Source: Pararobbsia alpina_A (lineage in GTDB: Bacteria; Pseudomonadota; Gammaproteobacteria; Burkholderiales; Burkholderiaceae). Taken from it: DNA of 64,000 nucleotides. Positions within the stretch are counted from its first letter, which is position 1, and every line of letters begins with the position of its first letter. Of this stretch, positions 1 to 8,972 are shown in pieces. The notes under the pieces are model-generated. The model did not search any database. It was not told the DNA's origin and worked only from the letters and a program-made list of their open reading frames with translations. Location: assembly GCF_965118125.1 (NCBI RefSeq), contig NZ_OZ221289.1:124001-188000 (forward strand). The letters are read 5' to 3'. A program made the position numbers and the translations under genes.

Positions 1-254
1 GACGAAAGCACGCCCTTCGGTTCGTCCGGATAGCGCTGCGCATCCTTCGCGAAGAACTCCGTGAAAGGGACGCCCGGGTTCGCCTCCATGCGCGACGCGA
101 GATCGAAGTAATACTCGGCGCGCTCATCGCTGAATCGATACTTGACCCAGAACAAGCGCCGGCCGAAAGCGCGATCGCCCGCGTTGTTAAAGCGACGCGT
201 GACGCCGTTCGCAACGCCTTCGAGCTTCGCTTGAATACGACTGAAGAGACTCAT
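1..254 (-). CDS. pilR: Type IVb pilus inner-membrane protein, PilR/GspF-like (partial, N-terminal part only)
   Basis: Eighty-four codons are visible, beginning at ATG 254 and reading off the left edge, so the C-terminus is outside the window. The visible part contains an FSDERAEYYFDLASRMEANPG stretch that resembles the first cytoplasmic helical repeat of the GspF/PilC/PilR family, the polytopic platform proteins of type II secretion and type IV pili. Its start codon overlaps the stop of the upstream ATPase gene as ATGA, a sign of translational coupling, and in R64-type pilus operons pilR follows pilQ in just this way. No membrane segment falls in the visible part, so the call rests on the soluble N-terminal motif and gene order. 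Confidence 0.7.
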   Translation of the reverse strand, partial: MSLFSRIQAKLEGVANGVTRRFNNAGDRAFGRRLFWVKYRFSDERAEYYFDLASRMEANPGVPFTEFFAKDAQRYPDEPKGVLS

Positions 255-2152
255 GCCGTAACCTCCTCTGCCACTCGCGACGTTGCGGCCAAGCGCGACG
301 CCGTAGCTCGGTCGACGAACACTCGCTGTTTCCGCTGATCGCCCTCGTACACATCGAACGAACCAAACTTCGCCTCGACCACGCGCGGATCGATGAGACC
401 CTGCGCGACCTTGTACATCGCCATTTCGTAGACCGACTTGCCAGTGCAGTCTTCTTCGTGGAAGCCAGCGGTGCGCAATGACCGCAGATAGCGTCGAAGC
501 TCGATACCGCGGTCTTCGCGAATCAGCATCAACGCCTCCTCGTCCGGCTCAAACATTTCGGCGACGACCGTGCGGCCAAGCAGTCCGTTGAACATTTCCG
601 CGGGCAGGCCGGGACGCGAGCAATGCGAGCAGCCGTTGAGGTTGCGCACGCGCATTGCGTCGGCATCAATGCCGAAGACGCGCTCGACGCGACGCAGGTA
701 GTCGTTATCCAGCAGGGATGTCGCCTGCAGTGCACAGTGGGGACACGTAACGCGGATGAGCGCTTGATAGACATACAGATTGATGAACCCAGGCGTGCCG
801 AGCACGGAACGCGGAATGCGCAGTTCGCTGTCCGACAGCCGATCGGCAATCCCCGGCGCCGACGGCGCGTGTACGCTCGATAGCGCGCGCAGACCGGCAC
901 CGGCGATGTCTCTAAACAGCGACGCCGTGGCGAAGTCGCGAATCTCACCGATGAAGACCGCGTGCGGTTTCTGGCGCTTCATCATCCGCTTCTGGACGAT
1001 GAAAGGATCGGTTTCCGCATCCTCGTCGTCCATTCGGCGTGCAACGCTCACGGCATGCATGCCCGGGACGTCGATTTCGTGCGGGTCTTCGATGCCCCAC
1101 TTATTCCACTCGCCCGGCAGCTTCGACATTTGCGTTGCGAGGGTGCGAGTCTTACCGGAGCCCACGACCCCGGCATTGATCACCCCGCCACCGTGAAGCA
1201 GCGTGTTGCGATCCCAGAGGAGGTTTTGCTGAGCCGTGAAACCGAGCGCTTGGAGCGTGCTGAATTCTTCTCGATGGTCCTCGAGCTGCATCCGCATGGT
1301 CGTGACGTGGCCATCGACCGTTTGCTGCGAGCCCCAACGAAACGAGAGTTTCTCGCCGTCGATCGTGGCACGAATGCTTGTCTGCTGTGGCAGCGTCATG
1401 CTAAACGAGCTTTGAGCGCCGCCGCGACCCTTCTGCCAAAGGTACGCCATCGTTTCAATCAGGTCCGGCGACTTCGGCCGAAACTCGCGCGGTCGCACCA
1501 TGTTGTCGTCGATACAGAACGCCACCTGAGAGAATGGCCTGGCGTCAGCGATTTCGAACTGAAGATCGGACGCCTCGTATTTCCGTGCGAACCGCACCAC
1601 GTCGGTAAAGAAGCCCCAGAACGCATTCGTATTCTGCGATCGCGTCAGTTGTTTGAACGCCGCTGCATGATCAGTGCTTTCGACCGACCCGCGACCGAGC
1701 GCCACCATCACGGACGGCAGCGCGACGTAGTAAAACGGCTCGGCCTTCTCATGCGTGAACGACAAACGCTGTGCGATTTCCTCGACGATGTCCGAGCGCA
1801 GCTCTTGCTCGAGCAATACGATCGCTGCGACCGGGCGCTTGCCGTCCGCACCCGCCGGGCTGATCTCGATCGGACAGACCTCGTAGCGCAGCGACTGACC
1901 GATACGAAGGTCGTCGTATAAGGCACGGCTGAACACGGGTAGGTCGTCGACGTGTTCGATGCATTGCTGCGCGCGCGCAGTAGCCGACTTCGGGCTAGCT
2001 TCTGAAAATTCAACGTCAACAGCACCAGCCCGTGACACGGGGCCGTGTCGGTCGACGACGGGCGTGTGCGCGGTAAGCACACGGATGCCGTCACTGGAGC
2101 CGCCAGCTGTGTTCTCCACCACGGAGGCGCTGCGCGTTCGGAAGAAACTCAT
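251..2152 (-). CDS. pilQ: Type IVb pilus assembly ATPase, PilQ (GspE/PilB-like)
   Basis: 633 residues. The motor ATPase that powers pilus polymerisation at the inner membrane. An N-terminal region of about 200 residues precedes the core. Around residue 330 there is a Walker A motif (VVGSGKTRT), near 397 an FIGEIRD stretch fitting the Walker B region, and near residues 470 and 510 a tetracysteine zinc motif (CPHC...CSHC) typical of GspE/PilB-type assembly ATPases. Start ATG 2152 overlaps the pilP stop (ATGA), and its stop overlaps the start of the PilR-like gene. The zinc motif and the pilP-pilQ-pilR order favour the type IV pilus ATPase over a VirB11 ATPase, which lacks the cysteines. Confidence 0.9.
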   Translation of the reverse strand: MSFFRTRSASVVENTAGGSSDGIRVLTAHTPVVDRHGPVSRAGAVDVEFSEASPKSATARAQQCIEHVDDLPVFSRALYDDLRIGQSLRYEVCPIEISPAGADGKRPVAAIVLLEQELRSDIVEEIAQRLSFTHEKAEPFYYVALPSVMVALGRGSVESTDHAAAFKQLTRSQNTNAFWGFFTDVVRFARKYEASDLQFEIADARPFSQVAFCIDDNMVRPREFRPKSPDLIETMAYLWQKGRGGAQSSFSMTLPQQTSIRATIDGEKLSFRWGSQQTVDGHVTTMRMQLEDHREEFSTLQALGFTAQQNLLWDRNTLLHGGGVINAGVVGSGKTRTLATQMSKLPGEWNKWGIEDPHEIDVPGMHAVSVARRMDDEDAETDPFIVQKRMMKRQKPHAVFIGEIRDFATASLFRDIAGAGLRALSSVHAPSAPGIADRLSDSELRIPRSVLGTPGFINLYVYQALIRVTCPHCALQATSLLDNDYLRRVERVFGIDADAMRVRNLNGCSHCSRPGLPAEMFNGLLGRTVVAEMFEPDEEALMLIREDRGIELRRYLRSLRTAGFHEEDCTGKSVYEMAMYKVAQGLIDPRVVEAKFGSFDVYEGDQRKQRVFVDRATASRLAATSRVAEEVTA

Positions 2153-2787
2153 TGCTCCCTCGCTTGTTGTTGCGCTTGCGCCTGCATAGGCACCGGCAGG
2201 AATACCGGCGGTGTTTGCTCGCCTTGTGCTGCGGCGGGAGGAACGGGCATCCCCGAAGCCACGGCCTGAGGCGGCAGAGGGGAGCGTTGTGCGAGGGCTT
2301 TGCGCGGATCCGCGGCCGACTCGACAGCTTTGCCGTCGTCGATCTCGGTTTCCGCAAAGACACGTTCGCGCCCCTTTTCGAGCGTGGTGCCCTCGACCGT
2401 CACGGCGACGACCTTGTAGCCTCGAATCGTCGCGCCCCTATAGGCCGGATAGACGATGCCATTCCAACGAACCAGCGACCGCAGCGATGGCTTCATGCCG
2501 ATGGCGCTCGCGTCCAACCCGTACACCGCAGTGGTCGCGGGCGGCGTCGATTTCGGGGCATCGCCAACTGGACCCGAGCTCGGTGCGACTGGGCCGGTCG
2601 GAAAGCCCCCTTGATTAGCGACACCGGCCCCGCCGGCGCTCGCTTGTGCTTTGGCGAGCGCCGACAGCATCGTGCTTTTTGTTGTCTGCGCATCGATATC
2701 GATCAGCTCCCCAGCCGTCGTACCGGCATGAGCCGTAACCGAGACGACGGCGAGCGCCGCGACGAGAATCCGATAGTTGGTTTTCAT
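2149..2787 (-). CDS. pilP: Type IVb pilus biogenesis protein PilP
   Basis: 212 residues from ATG 2787 (MKTNYRILVAALAVVSVTAHA), which gives a clean Sec signal peptide cleaved after about residue 20. The open frame extends much further upstream but only as a shadow of pilO. The mature protein has a Gly/Pro/Ser-rich linker around residues 50-85, then a compact domain (SLVRWNGIVYPAYRGATIRGYKV) matching the beta-rich PilP domain, and a Pro/Gln/Ala-rich tail. PilP is a periplasmic partner linking the PilO inner-membrane protein to the secretin. It lies between pilO and pilQ, as in R64. Assignment rests on gene order plus domain resemblance. Confidence 0.75.
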   Translation of the reverse strand: MKTNYRILVAALAVVSVTAHAGTTAGELIDIDAQTTKSTMLSALAKAQASAGGAGVANQGGFPTGPVAPSSGPVGDAPKSTPPATTAVYGLDASAIGMKPSLRSLVRWNGIVYPAYRGATIRGYKVVAVTVEGTTLEKGRERVFAETEIDDGKAVESAADPRKALAQRSPLPPQAVASGMPVPPAAAQGEQTPPVFLPVPMQAQAQQQAREQ

Positions 2788-2798
2788 GGGAGTGACTC

Positions 2799-4124
2799 CT
2801 ATTGCTTGGCGTAAACAGAACCCGATGCCACGAGCATGAAGACCGAGGACTTCAACCCCGGCGTTGTCTTTCCGTGATAGTCGAGATGGAGATGTTCGAG
2901 CGTGACGTTGTGCGGGAATTGCGCGATGAGTTCGGTGTTTCGAACCGGACCCTTCACTTCCCACTTCGCCGACTGCATCGGCGTGATGCCGAATCCAATG
3001 GGCACGGCGCGCCCATTCGGAAACAATCCAAAGCGACCGACACTGGTGTTGGTGGAGGCGGCCGCGATGTCGCGTAATTGCGTGCCGAACGTCAAATTGG
3101 CGTCGTACACCGACGCCGGATTTAATAGCCGCTCGGCGAGACGTTGAGCTCCACCGGTCGGCGCCGCGAACACGACGCTGATTTGCTTGCCGTCCGTCGA
3201 AAGCGTCGGGCGTGGCCATTCCTTGGGAGCCTCACCGACGAACGACTCGTTGGTGGCCTGCGCAAGTTCTGGCTTGAAGAGCACAGCGCACTGGAGCGTT
3301 CCGCCCGATGCCGCGCAGTCCATGCCCGAGAGATGCCAGCCTCCGACCGCGAACGGCATGGTCCGTAGCCACTGATACCAAGGGCCCACAGCGCTCGCGC
3401 CGAGCGACATTGCGCTGAGTTGGATTGACAGTTGCTTTTTGTACGCCTCGGCCGCTCTCTGCTCAGGGGTCACGCGATGCGCGAGCTCCTGGTACTCGGA
3501 CCATTTCGCGTGACCAACCTTTGCGCCAAACAAAACGAGGATGACCCCGATCACGACCGCTTTGCGCTTCTTCGACGACACGATGCGGCGCGGCTTACGC
3601 ATGAGCGCGGTCGAGGTCGCGGCCGTGGCAAGCTGCTCGAGCGACAGCGCATAAGTACTCGAAACTTTGTCCGCGCCGATCACATCGACGAGTGCCTCGT
3701 TATTTCCCGCGAGCACGAAATTCGATCCGCACACTTTCGCGAACTCTTGCGCGCGCTCGGTCACCACCGACGCCTCGTTGAGGACCACGTCGAAGCCGAC
3801 GCGCGGACGACCGCGCACAACTCCGATCATCAAGAAGATCGGCGCGCTTGCGCCTTGCTGCAGTCGGTACACGAAGAGGCTGTTAGCACCGAGATCGGCC
3901 ATCGATGCAAGCGCGGCGGCGGCCGCATAGATATCCTTCGCCGGCACATCGCGATCGGTTGCCGCGAGAGCGCCCATATGTAGCGCTCGGCCGTCGTGCC
4001 AAATCGTCTTCGCGTTCATGTCGCGAGCCACACGCGCGGCCATCGTCGCCGGATCAGCGTCGTCGATCAGCGGCTTCCACGAAAGACCAAAGGCGAGCTT
4101 CTTGCCGTTGACGTCGAGAATCAC
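2799..4124 (-). CDS. pilO: Type IVb pilus assembly protein PilO
   Basis: 441 residues from GTG 4124, whose first bases overlap the pilN stop (GTGA). The longer frame to 4214 only covers the end of pilN. The protein begins MILDVNGKKLAFGLSWKPLI, resembling the cytoplasmic N-terminal domain of PilO proteins. One membrane helix lies around residues 185-205 (KAVVIGVILVLFGAKVGHA) and a periplasmic domain of about 230 residues follows. PilO is a bitopic inner-membrane component of the alignment subcomplex with PilP. There is an 11-base gap to pilP. Annotation as PilO is well supported by the start, the topology and the neighbours. Confidence 0.82.
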   Translation of the reverse strand: MILDVNGKKLAFGLSWKPLIDDADPATMAARVARDMNAKTIWHDGRALHMGALAATDRDVPAKDIYAAAAALASMADLGANSLFVYRLQQGASAPIFLMIGVVRGRPRVGFDVVLNEASVVTERAQEFAKVCGSNFVLAGNNEALVDVIGADKVSSTYALSLEQLATAATSTALMRKPRRIVSSKKRKAVVIGVILVLFGAKVGHAKWSEYQELAHRVTPEQRAAEAYKKQLSIQLSAMSLGASAVGPWYQWLRTMPFAVGGWHLSGMDCAASGGTLQCAVLFKPELAQATNESFVGEAPKEWPRPTLSTDGKQISVVFAAPTGGAQRLAERLLNPASVYDANLTFGTQLRDIAAASTNTSVGRFGLFPNGRAVPIGFGITPMQSAKWEVKGPVRNTELIAQFPHNVTLEHLHLDYHGKTTPGLKSSVFMLVASGSVYAKQ

Positions 4125-5869
4125 AGGCCGGCCCCCAGATCCTTGATGCTGGCCGTCATCAACACGAGCGTGAACGTACGCGTGTGATTGGCCGTCTCGG
4201 AACCACCTGCCCAAACCGGGAGCTTCGCGCCGAGTGTGCGCTTGTCGTACTGATTGCTCGTCTGGTCGAAGCCGGTCACGATCACGGTTTCGCCGTTGTG
4301 CATCGGGACCAGCGTTCCGCCAATGCCGTTACCGGTGATGTCGGGCTCTTGCACTGTCTGCTGATTCGCCCCGCTGCCCGAGTTGAATTCGGCGAGATCG
4401 TTCAGTTGCGACGAGTCGAAACCCATCGTCAGGTAGATGTCGTTTTTCGTGATATCCGGATAAACGACGAGCTTGAAGCCGACCGAACCTTGCGACGTCG
4501 TGATGCCCGGCACACCGCCGGTGCCACCCGCCGTGGCGGTCGCCGGCGTCGTGCTGCTGACATAGCTGAAGAGTTTGCGGCTGTTCGTGCTTCCTGAGTG
4601 ACGATTGCGAACCATCATCGGCGCGCCCGTCGACGTCTTCACGTGGCCGATATCGCTCAGCGCCTTGATAATGCCGCTCGTCCCCTTGAAGCTACCGCTC
4701 GTGAGATTCAGAGCGAGGCTCCCTGCATTGGCGCTAACCAACGACAGCGGAGCCGTGGCCGCAAGCGAGAAGCCCGGTACCGACGAGAGCGCCTTGCTCA
4801 AGAGGACATTCCAATCAACACCGGCTTCGCCGTCGTCGTTGATCGTGACCTGAACCTGTTCGAAATTCAGTTGGACCGCTCGCGACAAGATGCCGATCTG
4901 ATCTTTCATGATGTCGTCGGCGCGCTCGACGGCTTCTTTCGTGTCAGTCAGCGTGATCGTGCCCGTCGCATAGTTCGCGTCGACACTGCCCGCCTGCGTC
5001 ATCGCGGGTGCAAGGCTTTTCTTGAGTTCGTCGAGCTCGTCGAGATCCTTGACCTCGGACTTGTTGGGCTGATCCGTCTGCGATTGCTGGACCGAGCCGC
5101 TCGACGAACTGAGTTGCTGCGTCGATTGCTGGAATGTCGTTGTGAACGAGTCCTTGGACGGCGCGACGGGCACCTTCCACGTCTTCGTCGTCAGACGATA
5201 GAGGCGGATGACGTTCTTGTCCGAGTCGTATTCCCAGTTGATCGAAAGGCGGGTCGTGATCAAGTCAAGGATCTGGGCAAGCGGCATCGCCTCCTTGTCC
5301 CTCAATTGCACCGAGTCGGGCGAGTCTGTCGACGCAATGCCAGCTTGCATTCCATTGGGCAGCGGCGAGCCATGCGAGGGTGCCGGCCCCAGTGCCGCGA
5401 GCGCCTTTCCACTTCCACCGCTCGACTTCTCGTTGGACTCACCCTTGCCCAGTTGCAACGGCAGCAACATCGCCATCGGGATATACACGTCCGGGGCGAC
5501 CTTCACGGGAATACCGGACGCCTTAAAGATACGTTCAGCGGCAACCGCGAGCGTCACCGACGGTTCAGGAAACAGCACGACGGTGTTCACATTGCCCTGG
5601 AGAGCCAGCGGCAGCGTTACCGATCGTGCGAGCGGCACCGCTTTGCCTGCCAGATACGGCTTATCGACGTCCTCTTCCGCCTCGATCGAGGCGCGGTCAT
5701 GTTTGACGGACGCGACGAACTGATCGCTGACGGATCCGTACGATTGCAGTGCAGTGTCCGTTTCGTGTTTGGTCTTCATCGCGAGCTCGGGCGAAACGCA
5801 GCCGGTGAGCAAAGACGCAACGACAAGTGCCGCGACGACGGGGCGGAGGGCAAACTTGGAGAATGTCAT
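4121..5869 (-). CDS. pilN: Type IVb pilus secretin lipoprotein PilN
   Basis: 582 residues from ATG 5869, preceded by an AAGGA ribosome site about nine bases upstream. A lipoprotein signal peptide ends in LLTGC around residue 20. Residues about 100-250 contain secretin/TonB-type short N-domain features (QILDLITTRLSINWEYD), then a Ser/Gln-rich linker near 280-310. The C-terminal half is a secretin domain (GEAGVDWNVLLSKAL, then VPMHNGETVIVTGF near residue 535). It forms the outer-membrane pore for the pilus. No pilM lies between it and pilL. R64-type PilN is a lipoprotein secretin of similar length. The call is secure for secretin and good for PilN. Confidence 0.9.
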   Translation of the reverse strand: MTFSKFALRPVVAALVVASLLTGCVSPELAMKTKHETDTALQSYGSVSDQFVASVKHDRASIEAEEDVDKPYLAGKAVPLARSVTLPLALQGNVNTVVLFPEPSVTLAVAAERIFKASGIPVKVAPDVYIPMAMLLPLQLGKGESNEKSSGGSGKALAALGPAPSHGSPLPNGMQAGIASTDSPDSVQLRDKEAMPLAQILDLITTRLSINWEYDSDKNVIRLYRLTTKTWKVPVAPSKDSFTTTFQQSTQQLSSSSGSVQQSQTDQPNKSEVKDLDELDELKKSLAPAMTQAGSVDANYATGTITLTDTKEAVERADDIMKDQIGILSRAVQLNFEQVQVTINDDGEAGVDWNVLLSKALSSVPGFSLAATAPLSLVSANAGSLALNLTSGSFKGTSGIIKALSDIGHVKTSTGAPMMVRNRHSGSTNSRKLFSYVSSTTPATATAGGTGGVPGITTSQGSVGFKLVVYPDITKNDIYLTMGFDSSQLNDLAEFNSGSGANQQTVQEPDITGNGIGGTLVPMHNGETVIVTGFDQTSNQYDKRTLGAKLPVWAGGSETANHTRTFTLVLMTASIKDLGAGL

Positions 5870-5882
5870 CGGCGAATCTTCC

Positions 5883-6491
5883 TTATTGAGCGGCAGCAGT
5901 GCGGGTCGGGTCACATTGCGTCGTGAACGACACGACACGCATCGTGTCGTTCGAGTAGAAGCACGGCTTGATCGGGGTATCGGTCAGTTCAGTCGATCGC
6001 AGTGCGCGACGAGCGGCAGATTTGAAGTCGCTCGTGAACGTGTCGTCGCCCACGATCGGCACGTCCTGACCGTAGCTCCAAACGAGCTTCCAGCCTTCTT
6101 GTTGAGTCCAGTGGTCGAGCAACTGGCGGAAGTTGGTGTCACTCGTATTCACGCTCCATGTCTTGGCGGGAGCGGTCGTTGGGGTCACCGCCGTAGCGGT
6201 CACGTCAACGGTTGCAACAGCCGTGGTCGTGACCGTTCGCAACGTCGAAACTGGAGCGGACGCCACAGCGGCCGGCGATGTCGATGCGTCGAGCACGCGA
6301 GGCGCAGCCGGCATCGGCGATGCGGATGTCTGCACTTGTGCGCCACTTGTCACTGAGGACGACGACGAAAGCAATTGCCAGCCATCCCCTTGCGGCGCAG
6401 TAGGTGGCGCAACGGGCGCTTGCGAGGCGAGGGCGTTGCCGACCAATGAAACGGCGGCAAGCAATGTGAATCGAAGAACTGTGCGGTTCAT
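5883..6491 (-). CDS. pilL: PilL-like protein with C-terminal TcpQ domain
   Basis: 202 residues. Signal peptide over residues 1-22 (MNRTVLRFTLLAAVSLVGNA), a long Thr/Ala/Pro/Val-rich linker (about 25-110), then a compact domain around residues 112-190 containing FRQLLDHWTQQEGWKLVWSY and DFKSAARRAL, which fits the TcpQ/PilL C-terminal domain that helps secretin assembly. It ends 13 bases before pilN, as expected of a secretin partner. It is much shorter than many PilL proteins, and the N-terminal module they carry may be supplied by the larger mosaic protein two genes upstream. Confidence 0.75.
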   Translation of the reverse strand: MNRTVLRFTLLAAVSLVGNALASQAPVAPPTAPQGDGWQLLSSSSSVTSGAQVQTSASPMPAAPRVLDASTSPAAVASAPVSTLRTVTTTAVATVDVTATAVTPTTAPAKTWSVNTSDTNFRQLLDHWTQQEGWKLVWSYGQDVPIVGDDTFTSDFKSAARRALRSTELTDTPIKPCFYSNDTMRVVSFTTQCDPTRTAAAQ

Positions 6492-6502
6492 AGTCTTGGT
6501 CC

Positions 6503-6931
6503 CTAGCGGCCCTCGCCGCGCAAAACGTTGTAGATCTGAGTGGCGTATCGAATCTGTTTGTCAGGGGATGTCGCGTTGTACGCGCCCACGGCATCCCACG
6601 TCCGTCCATAGCGATCGAAGTTCGAAGCGAGGATCCAGGCGCCGATATAGGCGCTCACACACGCGTCGAACAGACTCGTGCGTGTGACCCCGAAGCGCTC
6701 GAGCTTCGGTAGCCATGACGAGTTGATCTGCATGAGACCGAGATCGTCTGATCCATTTGCGTTATGGTTCACGGCGCGCGGGTTCATCCCAGACTCGTGC
6801 TTCGCGATCGCGTGCAAAAGCGTCGAATCGACACCGTGATAGTTCGCCGCGTCGTCGAGGCAGTCCGCGCGCGAGACATTCGCCGCCGAAGCAGCGAAGC
6901 AAGCGAGCGCAACTGCAACGTGGTACTTCAC
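6503..6931 (-). CDS. Lytic transglycosylase, PilT(R64)/IagB/VirB1-like
   Basis: 142 residues with a Sec signal peptide (MKYHVAVALACFAASAANVSRA). The rest is a soluble lytic transglycosylase fold: catalytic Glu in HAIAKHESGMNP (about residue 47), GLMQINSSWLP (about 67-77), and the AYNA tyrosine motif near residue 118. It cleaves peptidoglycan glycan strands to let the pilus or secretion machine span the wall. Start ATG 6931 overlaps the stop of the upstream gene (ATGA). This is the short single-domain type found in pilus and secretion operons. A second, less canonical transglycosylase lies two genes upstream. Confidence 0.88.
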   Translation of the reverse strand: MKYHVAVALACFAASAANVSRADCLDDAANYHGVDSTLLHAIAKHESGMNPRAVNHNANGSDDLGLMQINSSWLPKLERFGVTRTSLFDACVSAYIGAWILASNFDRYGRTWDAVGAYNATSPDKQIRYATQIYNVLRGEGR

Positions 6932-8199
6932 GACGCGGCTCCCGAGCGCTCGTAGAAACGCACGACGGGCTCGCGCTTCACGTCGAGCACAGCACCGTCC
7001 GCGACAATGGTGAGCTTTTCCGGGGTTCCATCGAACTTGAAGTAGCGTCCCTTCTGCTCGCCATGACCAATGTGATTGGCGTCAAAGACGTTGACGTGAA
7101 TGACCGAGTCGGAGAACTTGAGGTAGGTCGCGCCATCCTTGTCGAACACCGCTTCGAGGCCGGCCGTGTTGTCTTTGGCGAAGACGAAGTCCACGTTGCG
7201 CGTGCGTGCGACTTCTACACGCGTCTTACCGTCAGACACGAAAAATCGATCGGCACGATTGAACGTCATCACATGCGCGGCTTCGTCCCATCTCGGTTTC
7301 AACGACTTCCCGTCCGCGTCAGTGACCGTGAGGTCCCCGGGTTTGCTCACGAACCGCAGTTCAATGTGCGCGTCGTCACCATCACGAATGGCGTCGGCGC
7401 CAAACGCGCTCGCGAGCGTCGGCGCAGTCGTTGACGGCGAGGCGCTCGCTGATGCGGACGCGCCTTGCGTCGATGTGCTCAACGAAGGTGCGTCTGCAAC
7501 GACCGTCTTTACGGTCGGGTCGGCGATCGCAGGAGCGCGGCTCGCTGCGTCGTAGTCCATGCCGCCCGACTTCGGCGCGCTGTCGCGCAGTGAAATGTGC
7601 TTCGAAGCAAAATCGACCTGCGCGTACAAGCCCGATTGCTTCATTAGCCGATCGAGCGCCTGCATCCAGTTCTCGCCGTCCTTGGTCGCGAACGTGACGC
7701 TGTTCGTCAGATCGATGTTCTTCATCGCAGAGCCGGACCACCCTTGGGGCACGAGCGCCTTCACAACGCCAGACAGCGGAGTCGTCGTTGCGAGCGGGCG
7801 CACCGCATCAATCGCGCTGCGCTGGCCAACCAGGATGAGCCGATCGGAGAAGCCCGCGAAATTCCCCGGAAGATCTCCGTTCGCATTACCCGGCTCGCCC
7901 ATGAAGCTGTTGCCTTTGCGCCAGGTCGCGCTCACCGTGTCACCGTTGACCATGTATTGAAACGAATCCGGTACCGACGGAAGCACGACGTACGGACCCT
8001 CGCGGTGCGCGCCGGCAGCGACAACAAGTTGGCCCGCCCGCGGTTGCACGTAGGTATTTGCACCGTCGTTGAACACGAGTGCGGGCCGGTTCGCCGTGCT
8101 GGCCGCGATCTGATAGTCAAAGTCGAACGGATCGGTATTGGATGCGAACGCGTGTCCGCACATCAACGCTACCGAAAGCGCAATGAGTGTTCGTTTCAT
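6928..8199 (-). CDS. Mosaic periplasmic protein: VirB9 C-terminal-like segments flanking a TcpQ/PilL-like segment
   Basis: 423 residues from ATG 8199 with signal peptide MKRTLIALSVALMCGHAFA. Three parts are visible. Residues about 35-95 (RPALVFNDGANTYVQP... then GPYVVLPSVPDSFQYMVNG) and about 350-410 (LEAVFDKDGATYLKFSDS...) both resemble the VirB9/TrbG C-terminal beta-sandwich (F-DG-TY pattern). Between them, about 130-190 (GWSGSAMKNIDLTN, then WMQALDRLMKQSGLYAQVDF) looks like a TcpQ/PilL-type domain. An Ala/Ser/Thr linker covers about 215-250. The reading start in the longer frame is rejected because it covers the upstream transglycosylase gene. Role inferred: bridge between the VirB-like core and the pilus secretin. 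Domain resemblance was judged by eye. Confidence 0.5.
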   Translation of the reverse strand: MKRTLIALSVALMCGHAFASNTDPFDFDYQIAASTANRPALVFNDGANTYVQPRAGQLVVAAGAHREGPYVVLPSVPDSFQYMVNGDTVSATWRKGNSFMGEPGNANGDLPGNFAGFSDRLILVGQRSAIDAVRPLATTTPLSGVVKALVPQGWSGSAMKNIDLTNSVTFATKDGENWMQALDRLMKQSGLYAQVDFASKHISLRDSAPKSGGMDYDAASRAPAIADPTVKTVVADAPSLSTSTQGASASASASPSTTAPTLASAFGADAIRDGDDAHIELRFVSKPGDLTVTDADGKSLKPRWDEAAHVMTFNRADRFFVSDGKTRVEVARTRNVDFVFAKDNTAGLEAVFDKDGATYLKFSDSVIHVNVFDANHIGHGEQKGRYFKFDGTPEKLTIVADGAVLDVKREPVVRFYERSGAAS

Positions 8200-8972
8200 A
8201 GACCGAGGTTGACCTGATGAAGATGGGCAACAAAGCGCGCAAGGTATGCGGCGCCGGGGGTTGGGTTGGCACTGTGGTAATAGGCGATCGCCTTCACCGC
8301 GGAGCCCCTCTTGCGGTAGTTCTCGTTGAGAATGTCCTCGGCAACCGCGATGTTTGTTTGTGGTGCGAGCGCCGCCCATGCCGACGCAAAACGCTTCGAG
8401 TGGTAGCACCAATTCACCTGCATCAATCCGACGTCGAAGTCACACCGCTTTGCAGCCAGTAGGTATTGGATTGCCGAATAGGCGTCCTGCCGCGAAGCGA
8501 AATAAAAGCCTTTGCCGGCGACGTTTAAAGTCCAGGGCCAAGGGCGACCCGAGAACGCCGACTCGTTGAGCGCGACGCTGGCAAGCAAAGAGGCGTCGAC
8601 ACTCGAATGCATCAGATCGAATGGCGTCTTGGTCGAAGCACACGCCCAACCACCACGCCCCTCGGCGACTGCGGCTTGCGCCTCATCGCTGAGCACATTG
8701 GGCCGAAGCCATCCGGACGCGATGAACGAACGCTCGACCCTGGCGACGTCGAAAGCCGTTCCGATCATCGGAGCCGATGCCGCTTTAAACGCATCGATAC
8801 CGCAGTAGTAGACCGGCTCGCCATCCAACTTCGCGACCGTCATCTCACCCGTCGCGCGGTTCGCGACTAACACCTCGTTTGGCGCAATGAATCGCTCAAT
8901 CGTCGCGCCGTGGGCGAGAGACGAAAGCGCGAGCGATGCCGCTACTGTCGCGATCGTGGTCTTATTCAACAT
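8196..8972 (-). CDS. Lytic transglycosylase-like periplasmic protein
   Basis: 258 residues from ATG 8972 with signal peptide MLNKTTIATVAASLALSSLAHG. Residues about 115-255 resemble the lysozyme-like fold of VirB1/SLT enzymes: LLASVALNESAFSG (probable catalytic Glu), CDFDVGLMQVNWCYHSKRF, and AIAYYHSANPTPGAAYLARF. An N-terminal domain of about 100 residues (IERFIAPNEVLVANRATGEM) precedes it and is not recognised. Start overlaps the virB10 stop by 11 bases and its stop overlaps the next gene as ATGA, so it is embedded in the operon. The spacing after the catalytic Glu is unusual (GRPWPWTLNV inserted), so activity is not certain. Confidence 0.72.
   Translation of the reverse strand: MLNKTTIATVAASLALSSLAHGATIERFIAPNEVLVANRATGEMTVAKLDGEPVYYCGIDAFKAASAPMIGTAFDVARVERSFIASGWLRPNVLSDEAQAAVAEGRGGWACASTKTPFDLMHSSVDASLLASVALNESAFSGRPWPWTLNVAGKGFYFASRQDAYSAIQYLLAAKRCDFDVGLMQVNWCYHSKRFASAWAALAPQTNIAVAEDILNENYRKRGSAVKAIAYYHSANPTPGAAYLARFVAHLHQVNLGL

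Noticed and set aside
962..1921. Long plus-strand open frame (319 codons) opposite pilQ
   Set aside because: Antisense shadow of a high-GC gene; Arg-rich, no motif, no ribosome site, while the minus-strand ATPase is unmistakable.
4598..5926. 442-codon plus-strand frame opposite pilN
   Set aside because: Arg/His-rich shadow translation with no family features; the secretin is on the other strand.
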